From NCBI RefSeq assembly GCF_028682175.1, contig NZ_JANHKS010000014.1, positions 1 to 64,000 of the forward strand: a stretch of 64,000 bases of DNA. Reading direction: 5' to 3'. The DNA is from Pseudomonas putida (GTDB taxonomy: Bacteria > Pseudomonadota > Gammaproteobacteria > Pseudomonadales > Pseudomonadaceae). A program made the position numbers and the translations under genes. The stretch's first letter is position 1, and every line of letters begins with the position of its first letter. Positions 1 to 11,001 of the stretch are shown one piece after another. Under the pieces are notes generated by a model. It was not told where the DNA came from and made no database searches. It saw only the letters and a program-made list of their open reading frames with translations.

Positions 1-53
1 CCGGCGTCGGCGATTTCAAAGACGCCGACGCCGGCAAGCCGGACTGCTACGGG
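1..53. repeat. Partial REPIN cut by the window edge
   Basis: Right half of an inverted REP pair of the GTAGCAG family. The stretch ends in GCCGGCAAGCCGGACTGCTA, the same arm seen in the 11.6-12.1 kb array. It lies directly downstream of the minus-strand gene ending at 55. Confidence 0.8.
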
Positions 54-54
54 G

Positions 55-408
55 TTAGCTGCGCAAATCGGTGTGTTTATCGCCGCACGGCACCTTGTCT
101 TGTTCCGCGGGGTGAAATTCGCCCTCCAGGTTCTGCTCGTCCAGGCGCAGGGTCAGCGCCTGTTCAATGCCGGCGACGGCTGCGGTGTCGTGCAGGTCGT
201 CTACCAGCAACCAGAGCCTTGGCAGGTTCTGGAAATACACCTCATCGATTTCCACGTCCCGGGTCAGCTCGCGGTCAACGCGCCAGAGGCACATGCGTTG
301 CGCGGTTTCGGGGTCCTGTGGCCAGCGTTCGGAGGTGGTGATCCAGACTTCGTGATAATCGTGCAGATCGGTCTTACCCAGTTTTTCCAGCGAGACAAAT
401 GTATTCAC
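55..408 (-). CDS. Hypothetical protein downstream of small heat-shock gene
   Basis: I do not recognise this 117-residue protein. It is acidic, hydrophilic and has no signal peptide or membrane segment. The chosen start is GTG at 408, preceded by AGGTGA with good spacing. The frame stays open upstream to 582, so an ATG at 531 (158 residues) is possible and would sit 16 bases after the hsp20 stop. The same-strand order suggests an operon with the Hsp20 gene at 548-1009. The last residues are charged (ending KHTDLRS) and run to the edge of a REP element. The function is unknown; the stress-gene context is the only hint. Confidence 0.6.
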   Translation of the reverse strand: MNTFVSLEKLGKTDLHDYHEVWITTSERWPQDPETAQRMCLWRVDRELTRDVEIDEVYFQNLPRLWLLVDDLHDTAAVAGIEQALTLRLDEQNLEGEFHPAEQDKVPCGDKHTDLRS

Positions 409-547
409 TGCGTCACCTGTATGCGAGTGGATGCCAACAGACAGTCTCAGCTGTCCATGCGTGCCTCCCCGGTCAGGCCCGTTGCAGAGGCGTACAGGGT
501 ATATGGCCCGCTGGGCGCGGGTGAGTTCCATCAAATTGCGCTGACGC

Positions 548-1009
548 TCAGTGCCGATCGATCTGCCGCCGGTCCGGGCCATCTCCCGGGCTGTTGATCT
601 TGATGTGCCGCGGGCGGATCTCGTCTGGCACCACGCGCAGCAAGAAGATGATCAACAGGCCGTTTTCGAAGGTCGCGCCCTGGACTTCGATATGGTCAGC
701 CAAGTGAAACACCAGGCGAAAGGCGCCATGGGCGATGCCCTGATGCAGGTAGGTGGCGCCGGCGTCTGCCGAACGCTCGCCGCCGCAGACGATCAGCACG
801 CTTTTTTCGATCCGCAGGTCCAGGTCGTCCGCCGACAGCCCGGCGGCCGCGACCACGATGCGGTAGTGATCGTCGCCGTAGCGCTCGATGTTATGGGGTG
901 GATAGCAGGTGCAGGGTTCGTTGTGCAGGGCCGACTCGAACAGGTCGCTCAGCCGGTCGAAGCCTACGGATTGGCGCAGCAGGGGCGCCAGGGTGATTGC
1001 AGTCGCCAT
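548..1009 (-). CDS. Hsp20/alpha-crystallin small heat-shock protein (IbpA-like)
   Basis: ATP-independent holdase chaperone expected to bind unfolding proteins in the cytoplasm. The 154-residue product matches the IbpA layout: an N-terminal arm with RLSDLFESAL, then an alpha-crystallin domain starting at NIERYGDDHYRIVVAAAGLS and ending near FENGLLIIFL and EIRPRHIKI. The ATG at 1009 is chosen over upstream codons because AGGAGA lies just before it. The core is diverged from canonical IbpA: cysteines sit at the end of the N-arm (EPCTCYPP), and the region usually rich in Arg/Lys before the beta-strands is changed. This makes a paralogue more likely than the main ibpA. It probably forms an operon with the gene ending at 55. 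Confidence 0.88.
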   Translation of the reverse strand: MATAITLAPLLRQSVGFDRLSDLFESALHNEPCTCYPPHNIERYGDDHYRIVVAAAGLSADDLDLRIEKSVLIVCGGERSADAGATYLHQGIAHGAFRLVFHLADHIEVQGATFENGLLIIFLLRVVPDEIRPRHIKINSPGDGPDRRQIDRH

Positions 1010-1140
1010 GTCAAAATCTCCTGGCATTGCGCAAGTGATCAAGACGGAGTCGCTTTCGGGCTCAGTACTGCAATCAGTTAGGCTTACCTGCCGGAAAACA
1101 CAAGCATGGCGACACATTTTGCGGCAAAGGGCAGGGTGAT

Positions 1141-1650
1141 CTAGCCCTGTGCCGACTCTTCGAAAATAGCCAGAAAGTCCTGCAAGGTGCTTTCCAGATA
1201 CTTGCCCGCCCGGTAGTCGGCTTTCACGGCGTCACCACCCTCGATGACTACCTGCGGGCTTTCGACAAAACGTCCGACCGGCTCGAACTGTTCGTCGAGC
1301 ACCAGCACCAGCGGGATCGAAATGCGCTCGAGGTCCAGGCGCTGCTTGAGTTCATTCTCCGCGCGGCCCTTGGAGATGATCGCCAGGTCGATATTCGCCT
1401 TGCCCCGCTGCAGGTAATCCATGACTGCGATGTTGATCTGGCAGTCCGGGCACCACATTTCGCCGACCACCAGCAGATGAAAGGTCGCCTGCACCGCGAG
1501 CAGGCGCTGCTGGCTGGCGAGGCTGATCGCCTGCTGCTCGGCCAGCTTGTGCTGCATGTCGCGGATCGCGGCGATTTCTGCCGGGAAACCTCGGGCGACG
1601 AACGACTCGAAATGCTCCCCATACTCGAAGAGGTCTTTATAGGACGCCAT
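1141..1650 (-). CDS. Thioredoxin-family protein with WCPDC motif
   Basis: This 169-residue cytoplasmic protein has no signal peptide. Residues about 60-150 form a thioredoxin-like fold with the redox motif WCPDC preceded by LLVVGEM, and a cis-proline region at SIPLVLVLDE. The first 55 residues look helical (QHKLAEQQAISLASQQ). The family resembles bacillithiol/thioredoxin-like proteins of unknown substrate. The two motif cysteines suggest disulfide or thiol exchange. It stands alone between the Hsp20 pair and the divergent sigma-factor gene. The partner is unknown; the family call is solid, the role is not. Confidence 0.85.
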   Translation of the reverse strand: MASYKDLFEYGEHFESFVARGFPAEIAAIRDMQHKLAEQQAISLASQQRLLAVQATFHLLVVGEMWCPDCQINIAVMDYLQRGKANIDLAIISKGRAENELKQRLDLERISIPLVLVLDEQFEPVGRFVESPQVVIEGGDAVKADYRAGKYLESTLQDFLAIFEESAQG

Positions 1651-1748
1651 GCTCAGTGCTCTGTGAAAAACGGATGGCTCATCCCAGCAGAATTGTCGGC
1701 GGGCGGCAACCTTTGCGCCAAAAGAGCTTGTTGTTGATCCAGATCACT

Positions 1749-1767
1749 AATTAGAATCAGTCTCATT
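1749..1767. promoter_or_regulatory. Candidate Fur box upstream of the sigma factor
   Basis: An imperfect palindrome with arms AATTAGA and TCTCATT, close to the Fur consensus on the reverse strand (AATGAGA...TCTAATT). It lies about 30 bases before the FecI-type start, where iron repression of such genes is expected. Binding is inferred. Confidence 0.6.
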
Positions 1768-1796
1768 TGAGTCGCGCTTTCCTACCGAGTCTTTAG

Positions 1797-2306
1797 ATGT
1801 CTGACGCCGCGCCGCGCCCGCAACCCACTCTCGATGCCCTTTATCGCGACCACCATGGCTGGCTCGAAGGCTGGCTGCGGCGGCGCATGGGCAACGCCTG
1901 GGATGCGGCCGACCTGAGCCAGGACACTTTCATGCGGGTACTCGGCAGTTCGCAACCGCTCGGCGAATTGCGCGAGCCCAGGGCCTACCTGCTGACGGTG
2001 GGCAAGCGCCTGCTGAGCAATTTCTACACCCGCCGCAGTCTTGAGCAAGCCTATCTGGAGGCGCTGGCGCAGTTGCCGCAGGAATGCGTGCCTTCGCCGG
2101 AACAGCGCTGGGTACTGCTCGAAACCCTGCAGGCCCTGGACGAGTTGCTCGACGGGCTGCCTGCCATGGTGCGTCGGGCGTTTCTCCTGAGCCAGCTGGA
2201 AGGGCTGGGCTATCGCGAGATTGCCGAGCGCCTCGACGTTTCCGAGCGCACCGTCAAACGCTACATGGCGCATGCCTATGAGCATTGCCTGTTGGTGGAC
2301 TGGTGA
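1797..2306 (+). CDS. FecI-type ECF RNA polymerase sigma factor
   Basis: Extracytoplasmic-function sigma factor for iron starvation, predicted to recruit RNA polymerase to the receptor gene downstream. The 169 residues show sigma region 2 (DAADLSQDTFMRVL, about residues 38-51) and region 4 with a helix-turn-helix (GYREIAERLDVSERTVKRYM, about 137-156). A Fur-like site lies upstream. The anti-sigma gene overlaps its stop. This is cassette 1 of two FecI/FecR/receptor sets in the window. The siderophore specificity cannot be read from the sigma factor. Confidence 0.92.
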   Translation: MSDAAPRPQPTLDALYRDHHGWLEGWLRRRMGNAWDAADLSQDTFMRVLGSSQPLGELREPRAYLLTVGKRLLSNFYTRRSLEQAYLEALAQLPQECVPSPEQRWVLLETLQALDELLDGLPAMVRRAFLLSQLEGLGYREIAERLDVSERTVKRYMAHAYEHCLLVDW

Positions 2307-3253
2307 ACCGTGCCGCGCCCGCAGGCCAAGAACGTGAGGTCGTGCGCAAGGCAGCGCAGTGGCTGGCGCTGCTCGAATCGGGGGATGCGACCGAAGCCGA
2401 CCGGTTGAGACTGCAACACTGGCGCGACAGCCATGCCAGCCATGAGCAGGCGTGGCAGAAGGTCGAGCAACTGCGGCAGCGCTTCAACAGCCTGCCGACC
2501 CGTCTGGCGATGGCGACGCTGGACCGTCCCCAGCCAGGCCGGCGGGCGCTGCTCAAAGGTGCGCTGGGCCTCGCCGCGCTGGCGCCCGCTGCCTGGATGC
2601 TCAGCCGCCAGTTGCCACTGGATGTCTGGCAGGCTGATCTTTCAACCTCGACCGGCGAGCACAAGCGCGTGGTCCTCGCCGATGGCAGTACGCTGGAGCT
2701 GAACACCGCCAGCGCGGTGAACCTGGACATGGCTGCTCGCCGCCTGACCCTGGTCCGGGGTGAAATCGCGCTCAAGGTACCGGGTGAGTCGGCGCTGACC
2801 ATCCAGGGGCCGTATGGCCGGGTGGTGGTCAGCCAGAGTGAAGTCTGCGTCCGTCTGAGCCGCGATGACTGCCGGGTTTCGGTGGTCAGTGGCAGGGTCC
2901 GTCTGTTGCCGTTGCAAGGGCCTGCACTGTTGTTGGAGGCGGGCCAGCAAGTCGATCTGCAGGTGAGCGGGGCAGGGCCGGTCAGCCCCTTCGACAACAT
3001 CGCTCCCGGTTGGCGAGACGGTGTGGTGATGGCCCAGAATCAGCCCCTGGGGGATTTCTTGCGCGAGCTGTCGCGCTACCGCACCGGCCTGCTGCGCTGG
3101 GAGCCGGAGCTTGAAGCCCTGCGCGTCACCGGCAGCTTTCGCATCGACAACACCGACCGGGTGCTTTCCCTGCTCGCCGCCAGCCTGCCGATCGAGGTAA
3201 AAACCCGAACCCGCTACTGGGTAGCCCTGGTGCCCCGCGCCAGCCGCGTGTGA
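2303..3253 (+). CDS. FecR-type anti-sigma factor
   Basis: Inner-membrane regulator that passes the signal from the loaded outer-membrane receptor to the sigma factor. The N-terminal cytoplasmic domain (EREVVRKAAQWLALLESGDA) is the DUF4880-like sigma-binding part. It is followed by one membrane segment near residues 80-100, the periplasmic FecR domain (DGSTLELNTASAVNLDM) and a C-terminal secretin/TonB-short-like part. The GTG at 2303 overlaps the sigma stop as GTGA; a TTG at 2285 is also open. The membrane segment is preceded by GRRALLKGALGLAAL, which resembles a twin-arginine motif, so Tat-dependent insertion is possible. Confidence 0.9.
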   Translation: MNRAAPAGQEREVVRKAAQWLALLESGDATEADRLRLQHWRDSHASHEQAWQKVEQLRQRFNSLPTRLAMATLDRPQPGRRALLKGALGLAALAPAAWMLSRQLPLDVWQADLSTSTGEHKRVVLADGSTLELNTASAVNLDMAARRLTLVRGEIALKVPGESALTIQGPYGRVVVSQSEVCVRLSRDDCRVSVVSGRVRLLPLQGPALLLEAGQQVDLQVSGAGPVSPFDNIAPGWRDGVVMAQNQPLGDFLRELSRYRTGLLRWEPELEALRVTGSFRIDNTDRVLSLLAASLPIEVKTRTRYWVALVPRASRV

Positions 3254-3308
3254 GCAGCAACGCGAACCGGGATCGGGGCGGACGCAAATCCCGGCAACAC
3301 CCCAACCC

Positions 3309-3345
3309 CCGTAGCAGCCGGGCTTGCCCGCGGGAGCGGTCTTGA
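3309..3345. repeat. Single REP element
   Basis: One GTAGCAGCCGGGCTTGCCCG-type arm without an obvious partner, between the anti-sigma and receptor genes of cassette 1. Confidence 0.75.
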
Positions 3346-3444
3346 ATCAGCCCAGGTTCAAAAAAGAAAACACATCCCCCTGTCCCCTTTTTCAGCCTCA
3401 CCGGTCATTGAAGGTAATTGAACAAAATACGAGAGCTTTCCTCT

Positions 3445-5850
3445 ATGTCCGCCGTTTCGCCTTATCGCTTGCGCCCGCTGCTGCACCTGGGGCTGTTGTT
3501 CACCTTGAGCTCAAGCCCCTTCCTGGCCGCCACCAGTTGGGCCGACACCACCCAGCGCCGCAGCTATCAGGTGCCAGCCGGCTCATTGGGCGCAGCGCTG
3601 ACCCGGTTTGCCGGCCTTGCCGGGGTCAATCTTTCGGTGGACCCGGCGCTGGTCAGCGGCCATGACAGCCCAGGCCTGTCCGGCGAATACGGCGTGGAAG
3701 AAGGCCTGCGCCGCCTCCTGCAAGGCTCTGGCCTGCAACTGGTGCCGGTGGGCGAGCAGGCCTACACCCTGACCCCCGCGCCGGAAGGCAGCAGCCTGCA
3801 ACTGGCGCCGACGTCCATTCTCGGCGCGACGGCGGGGGCCGGCGACGGCCAGTCCTACGCCGGCGGCCAGGTGGCGCGGCGCGGTTCCCAGGGGCTGCTG
3901 GGCGACAAGGATTTCATGGACACCCCGTTCAGCATGACCCCCTACACCCAGGAAGCGGTCAAGAACCAACAGGCGCGCACCCTGGGTGACCTGATCGCCA
4001 GCGACCCGTCGGTTCGCGCCACCAACCCGGCAGGCGGGCGCTACGAGCAGTTCACCATTCGCGGCTTCAGCCTGTTCAACAGCGATGTGGCCTATAACGG
4101 CCTGTACGGCGTGCTGCCCACTTACACCATCGACATGGAAATGGCCGAGCGGGTCGATGTGCTCAAGGGGCCGAGCCAACTGATCAACGGCATCTCGCCA
4201 CGAGGCAGCGTGGGCGGCGGGATCAACGTGGTGCCAAAGCGGGCGGGTGACACGCCCCTCACCGAACTGACCACCCTCTATGCCTCCAATAATCAGGTGG
4301 GAGGCGCGCTGGACGTGGGCCGCAGATTCGGCGACGAGAACCAGTTCGGGATCCGCTTCAACGGGGTGAAACAGTCCGGTGACACCGAATGGGACCACCA
4401 GAGCGTTGACCGGGAAATGGCCGTGCTCGGCCTGGACTTCCGCGGAGACCGGCTGCGCCTTTCGACCGACGTCGGCCACACCGAGCGCGACACCGACGCG
4501 CCGCAGGAGCGGGTGCAGATCGGCACCAACGCCAGGGTGCCCAACCCCAACGACGTACGGCACAACTACGCCCAGGACTGGAGCAAGGCACGCACCAAAG
4601 ACACCTTCGGCACCTTCAACGCCGAGTACGATGTCAATGAATCGGTGATGCTTTACGGCGGCGTCGGGGCGCGCAAAAGCAATCACGACTTCCTGCGGCA
4701 CGCCGTGTCGATCACCAACAACGCCGGTGACTTCAGCGTCCAGCCCCGGGACTTCACCCGGGACGAAAACGTGCGCACGGCCACCGCTGGCGTGCGCAAC
4801 TGGTTCCACACCGGCCCTGTCAGCCACGAGCTCAACCTGGCCGCCAGCTACTTCTACATGGACTTCGAAAACGGCGGTGCGCGCTACGCCTCGGCGCCCA
4901 GCAACCTGTTCAACCCGGTGGACACGCCAACGCCCGTCAACCCCACGCGCCAGGACGCCCGGGTCTACACCGAAAATCGTTTCAGCGGCGTGGCGCTGTC
5001 CGACACCCTGGGGTTCTTCGATGACCGTTTGCTGCTGACCCTTGGCGCGCGCTGGCAGCGGGTCAAGGTCGATGACTGGTCCGATGGCGTCAAGGGCATC
5101 ACGTCCTATGACGAGGAAAAGGTCTCGCCCTCGGGCGGGATCCTCTACAAGGTCACCGATCAGGTCTCGCTGTATGCCAACTACATGGAGGGCCTGAGCC
5201 AGGGCAAGATCGCGCCGTCAACCTCGATCAACGAAGACGAGATTTTCCCGCCCTTCATCAGCCGCCAGGTCGAGTTCGGCGCCAAGTACGATCAGGGCAC
5301 CTTTGGCCTGACGGCGGCAGTGTTCCGCATCAAGCAGCCTGCCTACGAGACCAATTCCACCACGCGGGTGTTCGGCCCCAACGGCAAGCGCCAGAACGAC
5401 GGTGCCGAGGTCACGGTGTTTGGCGAACCGCTCAAGGGCGTTCGCCTGCTGGGCGGTGTGATGTACATTGACAGCGAACTGACCCACACCACCAACGGCA
5501 CCTTCGACGGCAACCGCGCCCCGGCGACCCCCAAGTACAACGTCAACCTGGGCGCCGAGTACGACGTGCCGGGGGTGCAGGGCCTGACGTTGACCGGGCG
5601 CGGCATCTACTCAAGCTCGCAGTACCTGGATCAGGCCAACAGCAAGGAGATCGACTCGTGGGAGCGCTTCGACGTCGGTGCGCGTTATGCCTTCAAGGTC
5701 GAAGGCAAGTCGGTGACGCTGCGGGCCAACGTCGAGAACGTACTGGACAAGCGCTACTGGAGTTCGGCCGGTGCATCGGATGACAGCGAACCGGGCCTGA
5801 CCCTGGCCACGCCGCGTACTTATCTGTTGTCGGCGACCGTCGGCTTCTGA
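3445..5850 (+). CDS. TonB-dependent siderophore receptor with signalling domain
   Basis: Outer-membrane ferric-siderophore receptor. From ATG 3445 it has about 801 residues. There is a signal peptide cleaved near TSWA-DTT, then an N-terminal secretin/STN signalling domain (YQVPAGSLGAALTRFAG). Next comes a plug domain (TLGDLIASDPSVRATNPAGG, then GFSLFNSDVAYNG and VDVLKGPSQLI), and a 22-strand barrel ending TYLLSATVGF with the terminal aromatic typical of outer-membrane proteins. The frame is open from a TTG at 3418. The STN domain plus the upstream sigma/anti-sigma pair mark it as a transducer that induces its own synthesis. The plug/barrel motifs fit the TIGR01783-type siderophore family (FpvA/FoxA/FhuE-like); the exact ligand is not identifiable. 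Confidence 0.93.
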   Translation: MSAVSPYRLRPLLHLGLLFTLSSSPFLAATSWADTTQRRSYQVPAGSLGAALTRFAGLAGVNLSVDPALVSGHDSPGLSGEYGVEEGLRRLLQGSGLQLVPVGEQAYTLTPAPEGSSLQLAPTSILGATAGAGDGQSYAGGQVARRGSQGLLGDKDFMDTPFSMTPYTQEAVKNQQARTLGDLIASDPSVRATNPAGGRYEQFTIRGFSLFNSDVAYNGLYGVLPTYTIDMEMAERVDVLKGPSQLINGISPRGSVGGGINVVPKRAGDTPLTELTTLYASNNQVGGALDVGRRFGDENQFGIRFNGVKQSGDTEWDHQSVDREMAVLGLDFRGDRLRLSTDVGHTERDTDAPQERVQIGTNARVPNPNDVRHNYAQDWSKARTKDTFGTFNAEYDVNESVMLYGGVGARKSNHDFLRHAVSITNNAGDFSVQPRDFTRDENVRTATAGVRNWFHTGPVSHELNLAASYFYMDFENGGARYASAPSNLFNPVDTPTPVNPTRQDARVYTENRFSGVALSDTLGFFDDRLLLTLGARWQRVKVDDWSDGVKGITSYDEEKVSPSGGILYKVTDQVSLYANYMEGLSQGKIAPSTSINEDEIFPPFISRQVEFGAKYDQGTFGLTAAVFRIKQPAYETNSTTRVFGPNGKRQNDGAEVTVFGEPLKGVRLLGGVMYIDSELTHTTNGTFDGNRAPATPKYNVNLGAEYDVPGVQGLTLTGRGIYSSSQYLDQANSKEIDSWERFDVGARYAFKVEGKSVTLRANVENVLDKRYWSSAGASDDSEPGLTLATPRTYLLSATVGF

Positions 5851-5857
5851 TGACCAA

Positions 5858-6802
5858 TCAGCCGGCCTCGGCCGCAGTCGCCGCCAGCAGCCAGTGTCGG
5901 AAGACCTCGGCCGAGGGCGACAGACTGCGGTGCCTGACCGACACCAGGTACTCGCCGAACCCGGTGATGCATTCAAAGTCGGTCACCCGTTGCAGCTCAC
6001 CCTTGGCGATCGCTTCGTCGCCCATGAAGGTCCAGGCAAGGCCGATGCCCATGCCTTGCTGCACGGCGCGAAACGCCAGGGTCAGCTGGTTGAACACAGG
6101 CGCCTTGTCCGGCGGCAGGTAGTCGTGCCCCAGGTGTCTGAACCACTGTTGCCAATCCAGACAATGCCAGGCCGACGTATCGATCTGCACCAGGTTGGCC
6201 TTCGCCAGTTGCTCCAGCGTCTGGATACCCGCAACGTTCAGTGACGGGTGCGCCACGGGGTAGACGATCTCCGGCAGCAGGAAATCGCTGTTCAGCGACG
6301 CCCATTCACCCGCGCCGTAGAGCACGCCCAGGTCGAAGTCGTTGAGGCTGGCCTCGTCGATTTCGTTGATCGCATGCACGTGCACGGCGATGTCGGGGTA
6401 GGCCTTGTTGAATTCGATCAACCTGGGAAACAGCCAGAACTGCGCCAGCGCGTGGGTCGCCAGCACCGAAACGGCGTTGGACTGGTGCACGTTACGGATC
6501 CGCGTGACGTTCTGGTAGAGGCTGGCGAGCATCACGTTGACCGTCACGAGCAATTCCTCTGCCGCTTGGGTCAGGGCGACCCCACGGGGTTTGCGCTCGA
6601 ACAGCGCCACGCCCACCGAAGCCTCCAGCTGGCGCATCTGCTTGCTCACGGCGCTTTGCGTGATGAACAGCTCTGAGGCCGCGCCGGTAAAGCTTGCGTG
6701 ACGTCCGACCGCCTCGAAGGTGATCAGTGTTTCCAGGGGCGGCAGGGTGCGCAGGTAGCGGTTGATGGCGACTCTCCAGGGGCTTCGGGATGTCCATGAC
6801 AT
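5858..6802 (-). CDS. LysR-family transcriptional regulator
   Basis: A 314-residue regulator with an N-terminal winged helix (LETLITFEAVGRHASFTGAA then LFITQSAVSKQMRQLE) and a substrate-binding domain from about residue 100. The helix layout and the DTSAWHCLDWQQWF region resemble GcvA/AmpR-like LysR members. It is divergent from the EamA transporter at 6895, which is its likely target. The start at 6802 has only a weak ribosome site, and no other start codon precedes the HTH in frame. It converges tail-to-tail with the siderophore receptor gene, 7 bases apart. Confidence 0.9.
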   Translation of the reverse strand: MSWTSRSPWRVAINRYLRTLPPLETLITFEAVGRHASFTGAASELFITQSAVSKQMRQLEASVGVALFERKPRGVALTQAAEELLVTVNVMLASLYQNVTRIRNVHQSNAVSVLATHALAQFWLFPRLIEFNKAYPDIAVHVHAINEIDEASLNDFDLGVLYGAGEWASLNSDFLLPEIVYPVAHPSLNVAGIQTLEQLAKANLVQIDTSAWHCLDWQQWFRHLGHDYLPPDKAPVFNQLTLAFRAVQQGMGIGLAWTFMGDEAIAKGELQRVTDFECITGFGEYLVSVRHRSLSPSAEVFRHWLLAATAAEAG

Positions 6803-6894
6803 TCCGTGGGGGAATGTGTCGCTGACTTTTTATCGCATGTGCGCAGGTTTGGCCACCGATAGAATCTGGGCAAACTGCCTTTCGAGTCGAACAC

Positions 6895-7836
6895 ATGAAC
6901 AGCGGGATCGGGTTTGCGTTGCTGGCGGCTGCCATCTGGGGCGGGGTGATCATCGGCCCCTCGCTGTTGCCGGAATTCAGCTCGGTGCTGATCAGCAGCG
7001 CGCGTTTTGCCCTGTACGGCCTGATTTCACTGCTGATTGCGCTGCCGTTCGCCTCACGCCTGTTCGCCAGGCTGACCCGCGCCGACCTCATGTTACTGCT
7101 GCGCCTGTCGCTGGCCGGCAACGTACTCAACTATGCCTTGCTGGGCGCGGCGATCCAGTTGTGCGGGGTCACCGCCGGCGCGCTGATCAACGGCACGATG
7201 CCGATCGCGATCACCTACCTTGCCCGAGGCGACGCAGGCTCGCTGCCCCTTGGCAAACTCAAGCTGCCGCTGCTGATGGTCTTCCTCGGCATCTCATCGA
7301 TCAGCCTCGGGCACACGGCAAGCGCCGCAACGGGCAGCTCCCTGTGGTCCCAGGCGCTGGGCCTGGCGTGCGGGTTCTGCGCAGTCTTCAGTTGGTCCTG
7401 GTTCGCCACGCGCAACGCGCGCTACCTCAGGCAGAGCCAGTTCAACAGCAGCGAGTGGTCAACCCTGATGGGTATCGTCACCGGAGTTGTCGCGGTGCTG
7501 TTCGGCGCCGTGGCGCTGCTGCTGTTTCCCGACCTCATGCCGAGCCAGGTCGAGAGCGGCCGCTGGATGACGTTCTTCTGGGTCTGCGCTTACCTGGCAT
7601 TCTGTGGCTCGTGGCTGGCCAACGGCTTGTGGAACGCCTGCTCGCGGCGCATGGCCTCGTCACTGAGTGGCCAGTTGATCGTCATGGAGACGCTGTTCGC
7701 CTGTGTCTACGGGTTCATCTACACCCGGCATTTCCCCGGCCTCATGGAACTGCTGTCGATTTCGCTGCTGGTCGGCGGCGTGGTCTGGGCGGCCAGCCGC
7801 CATCGGGTGCCTGCGGTCAAGCTGCCGACCTGCTGA
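6895..7836 (+). CDS. EamA/DMT-family transporter
   Basis: An inner-membrane transporter of about 313 residues with roughly ten hydrophobic segments in two halves (first half AAAIWGGVIIGPSLLPEFSS; second half from GSSLWSQALGLACGFCAVFS). This is the EamA drug/metabolite transporter pattern. The substrate is unknown; amino-acid or metabolite export is common in the family. It is divergently transcribed from the LysR gene at 5858-6802 with 92 bases between, the usual exporter-regulator arrangement. Confidence 0.88.
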   Translation: MNSGIGFALLAAAIWGGVIIGPSLLPEFSSVLISSARFALYGLISLLIALPFASRLFARLTRADLMLLLRLSLAGNVLNYALLGAAIQLCGVTAGALINGTMPIAITYLARGDAGSLPLGKLKLPLLMVFLGISSISLGHTASAATGSSLWSQALGLACGFCAVFSWSWFATRNARYLRQSQFNSSEWSTLMGIVTGVVAVLFGAVALLLFPDLMPSQVESGRWMTFFWVCAYLAFCGSWLANGLWNACSRRMASSLSGQLIVMETLFACVYGFIYTRHFPGLMELLSISLLVGGVVWAASRHRVPAVKLPTC

Positions 7837-7856
7837 GCCCGTTGCCTCGAACTGCT

Positions 7857-8291
7857 TCAGGCGTTGTCTTTGCCCGGTCGGGTGAAGGAATAGCGGTCGA
7901 TGTCGGTGCGCAGCTTCCAGCCCTGGTGCTGCCAGAACTCGGCAGCGGGGTGGTTGGTCTTGAGCACGTCCAGGTGGCATTTTTCGATACCCAATGTTTC
8001 AAGCGCCGACAGGCAGCGCTGCACCAGGCGGTTGGCAATGCCCAAGCCCCGGTAATCCGGCAGCACCAGCAAATGCTGCAGATAACCCCGTCGCCCGTCG
8101 TGCCCGCACATCACGCATGCGCACAGGCCTGAGTCGGTCTGGGCGACGAAACTCATGCCCGGGTTGCGCGCCAGGTAGCGGGCGGTCGCTTCCCGCGAGT
8201 CGGCGTCGCGAATGGAAATGCCGGGGGTCATATTCATCAGGGCAATCACGGCATCGTAATCGTCCAGGGTCATCATGCGGATGTGGATCAT
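7857..8291 (-). CDS. GNAT-family N-acetyltransferase
   Basis: A 144-residue acetyl-CoA-dependent transferase. The GNAT core is visible: beta-4 QHLLVLPDYRGLGIANRLVQ with the acetyl-CoA pyrophosphate loop (RGLGIA), and the C-terminal strand CHLDVLKTNHPAAEFWQHQG. The ATG at 8291 is preferred over the open frame up to 8336 because AGGA sits upstream with correct spacing. The substrate is unknown (small amine or protein N-terminus). It converges with the EamA gene. Confidence 0.88.
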   Translation of the reverse strand: MIHIRMMTLDDYDAVIALMNMTPGISIRDADSREATARYLARNPGMSFVAQTDSGLCACVMCGHDGRRGYLQHLLVLPDYRGLGIANRLVQRCLSALETLGIEKCHLDVLKTNHPAAEFWQHQGWKLRTDIDRYSFTRPGKDNA

Positions 8292-8507
8292 GGCAGGTCC
8301 TGTGCACAGGGTGGCCGGGCAGGGTAACAGAGCCATGAGTGCCAGATATGACAGCCCCGTTGCAAGGCCAGGCGCGGCTAACAGAGTCTCTCTATCAGGG
8401 CCGAATGCTCTGACTATTAGACCTCTGGGAGAAGGCGTCTACCCTTGATCTAGCGTCGGCGATTGCCGTCCAGTTCAAACCTGATAAGGCGATAAAAAAA
8501 CTACTGA

Positions 8508-10829
<2,322 letters not shown>

Positions 10830-10860
10830 TCCGGGCTCGGCCTGGCTTGAGTGAACTACA

Positions 10861-10881
10861 GCGCCGCCGTTTGAGGCGGCG
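10861..10881 (+). terminator. Probable terminator after katG
   Basis: Hairpin GCGCCGCC...GGCGGCG with a short loop, followed by the T-rich run TTGTCGTTTG. It lies 32 bases after the katG stop. Confidence 0.5.
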
Positions 10882-11001
10882 TTGTCGTTTGTATTCCGCT
10901 CGGGACTGGGCCCATGAAAAACATTGATTTGTCTTGGGCACGGGCGTTCTCGTAGCTTTGCGTCTCCTGTCATTGCGTTCCCTGAATATGGAGATCAAGT
11001 C

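Noticed and set aside
3583..4827. Long minus-strand open frame (414 codons) opposite the siderophore receptor
   Set aside because: Shadow frame of a G+C-rich gene; the sense strand has full signal peptide, plug and barrel motifs, and the antisense product has no domain pattern.
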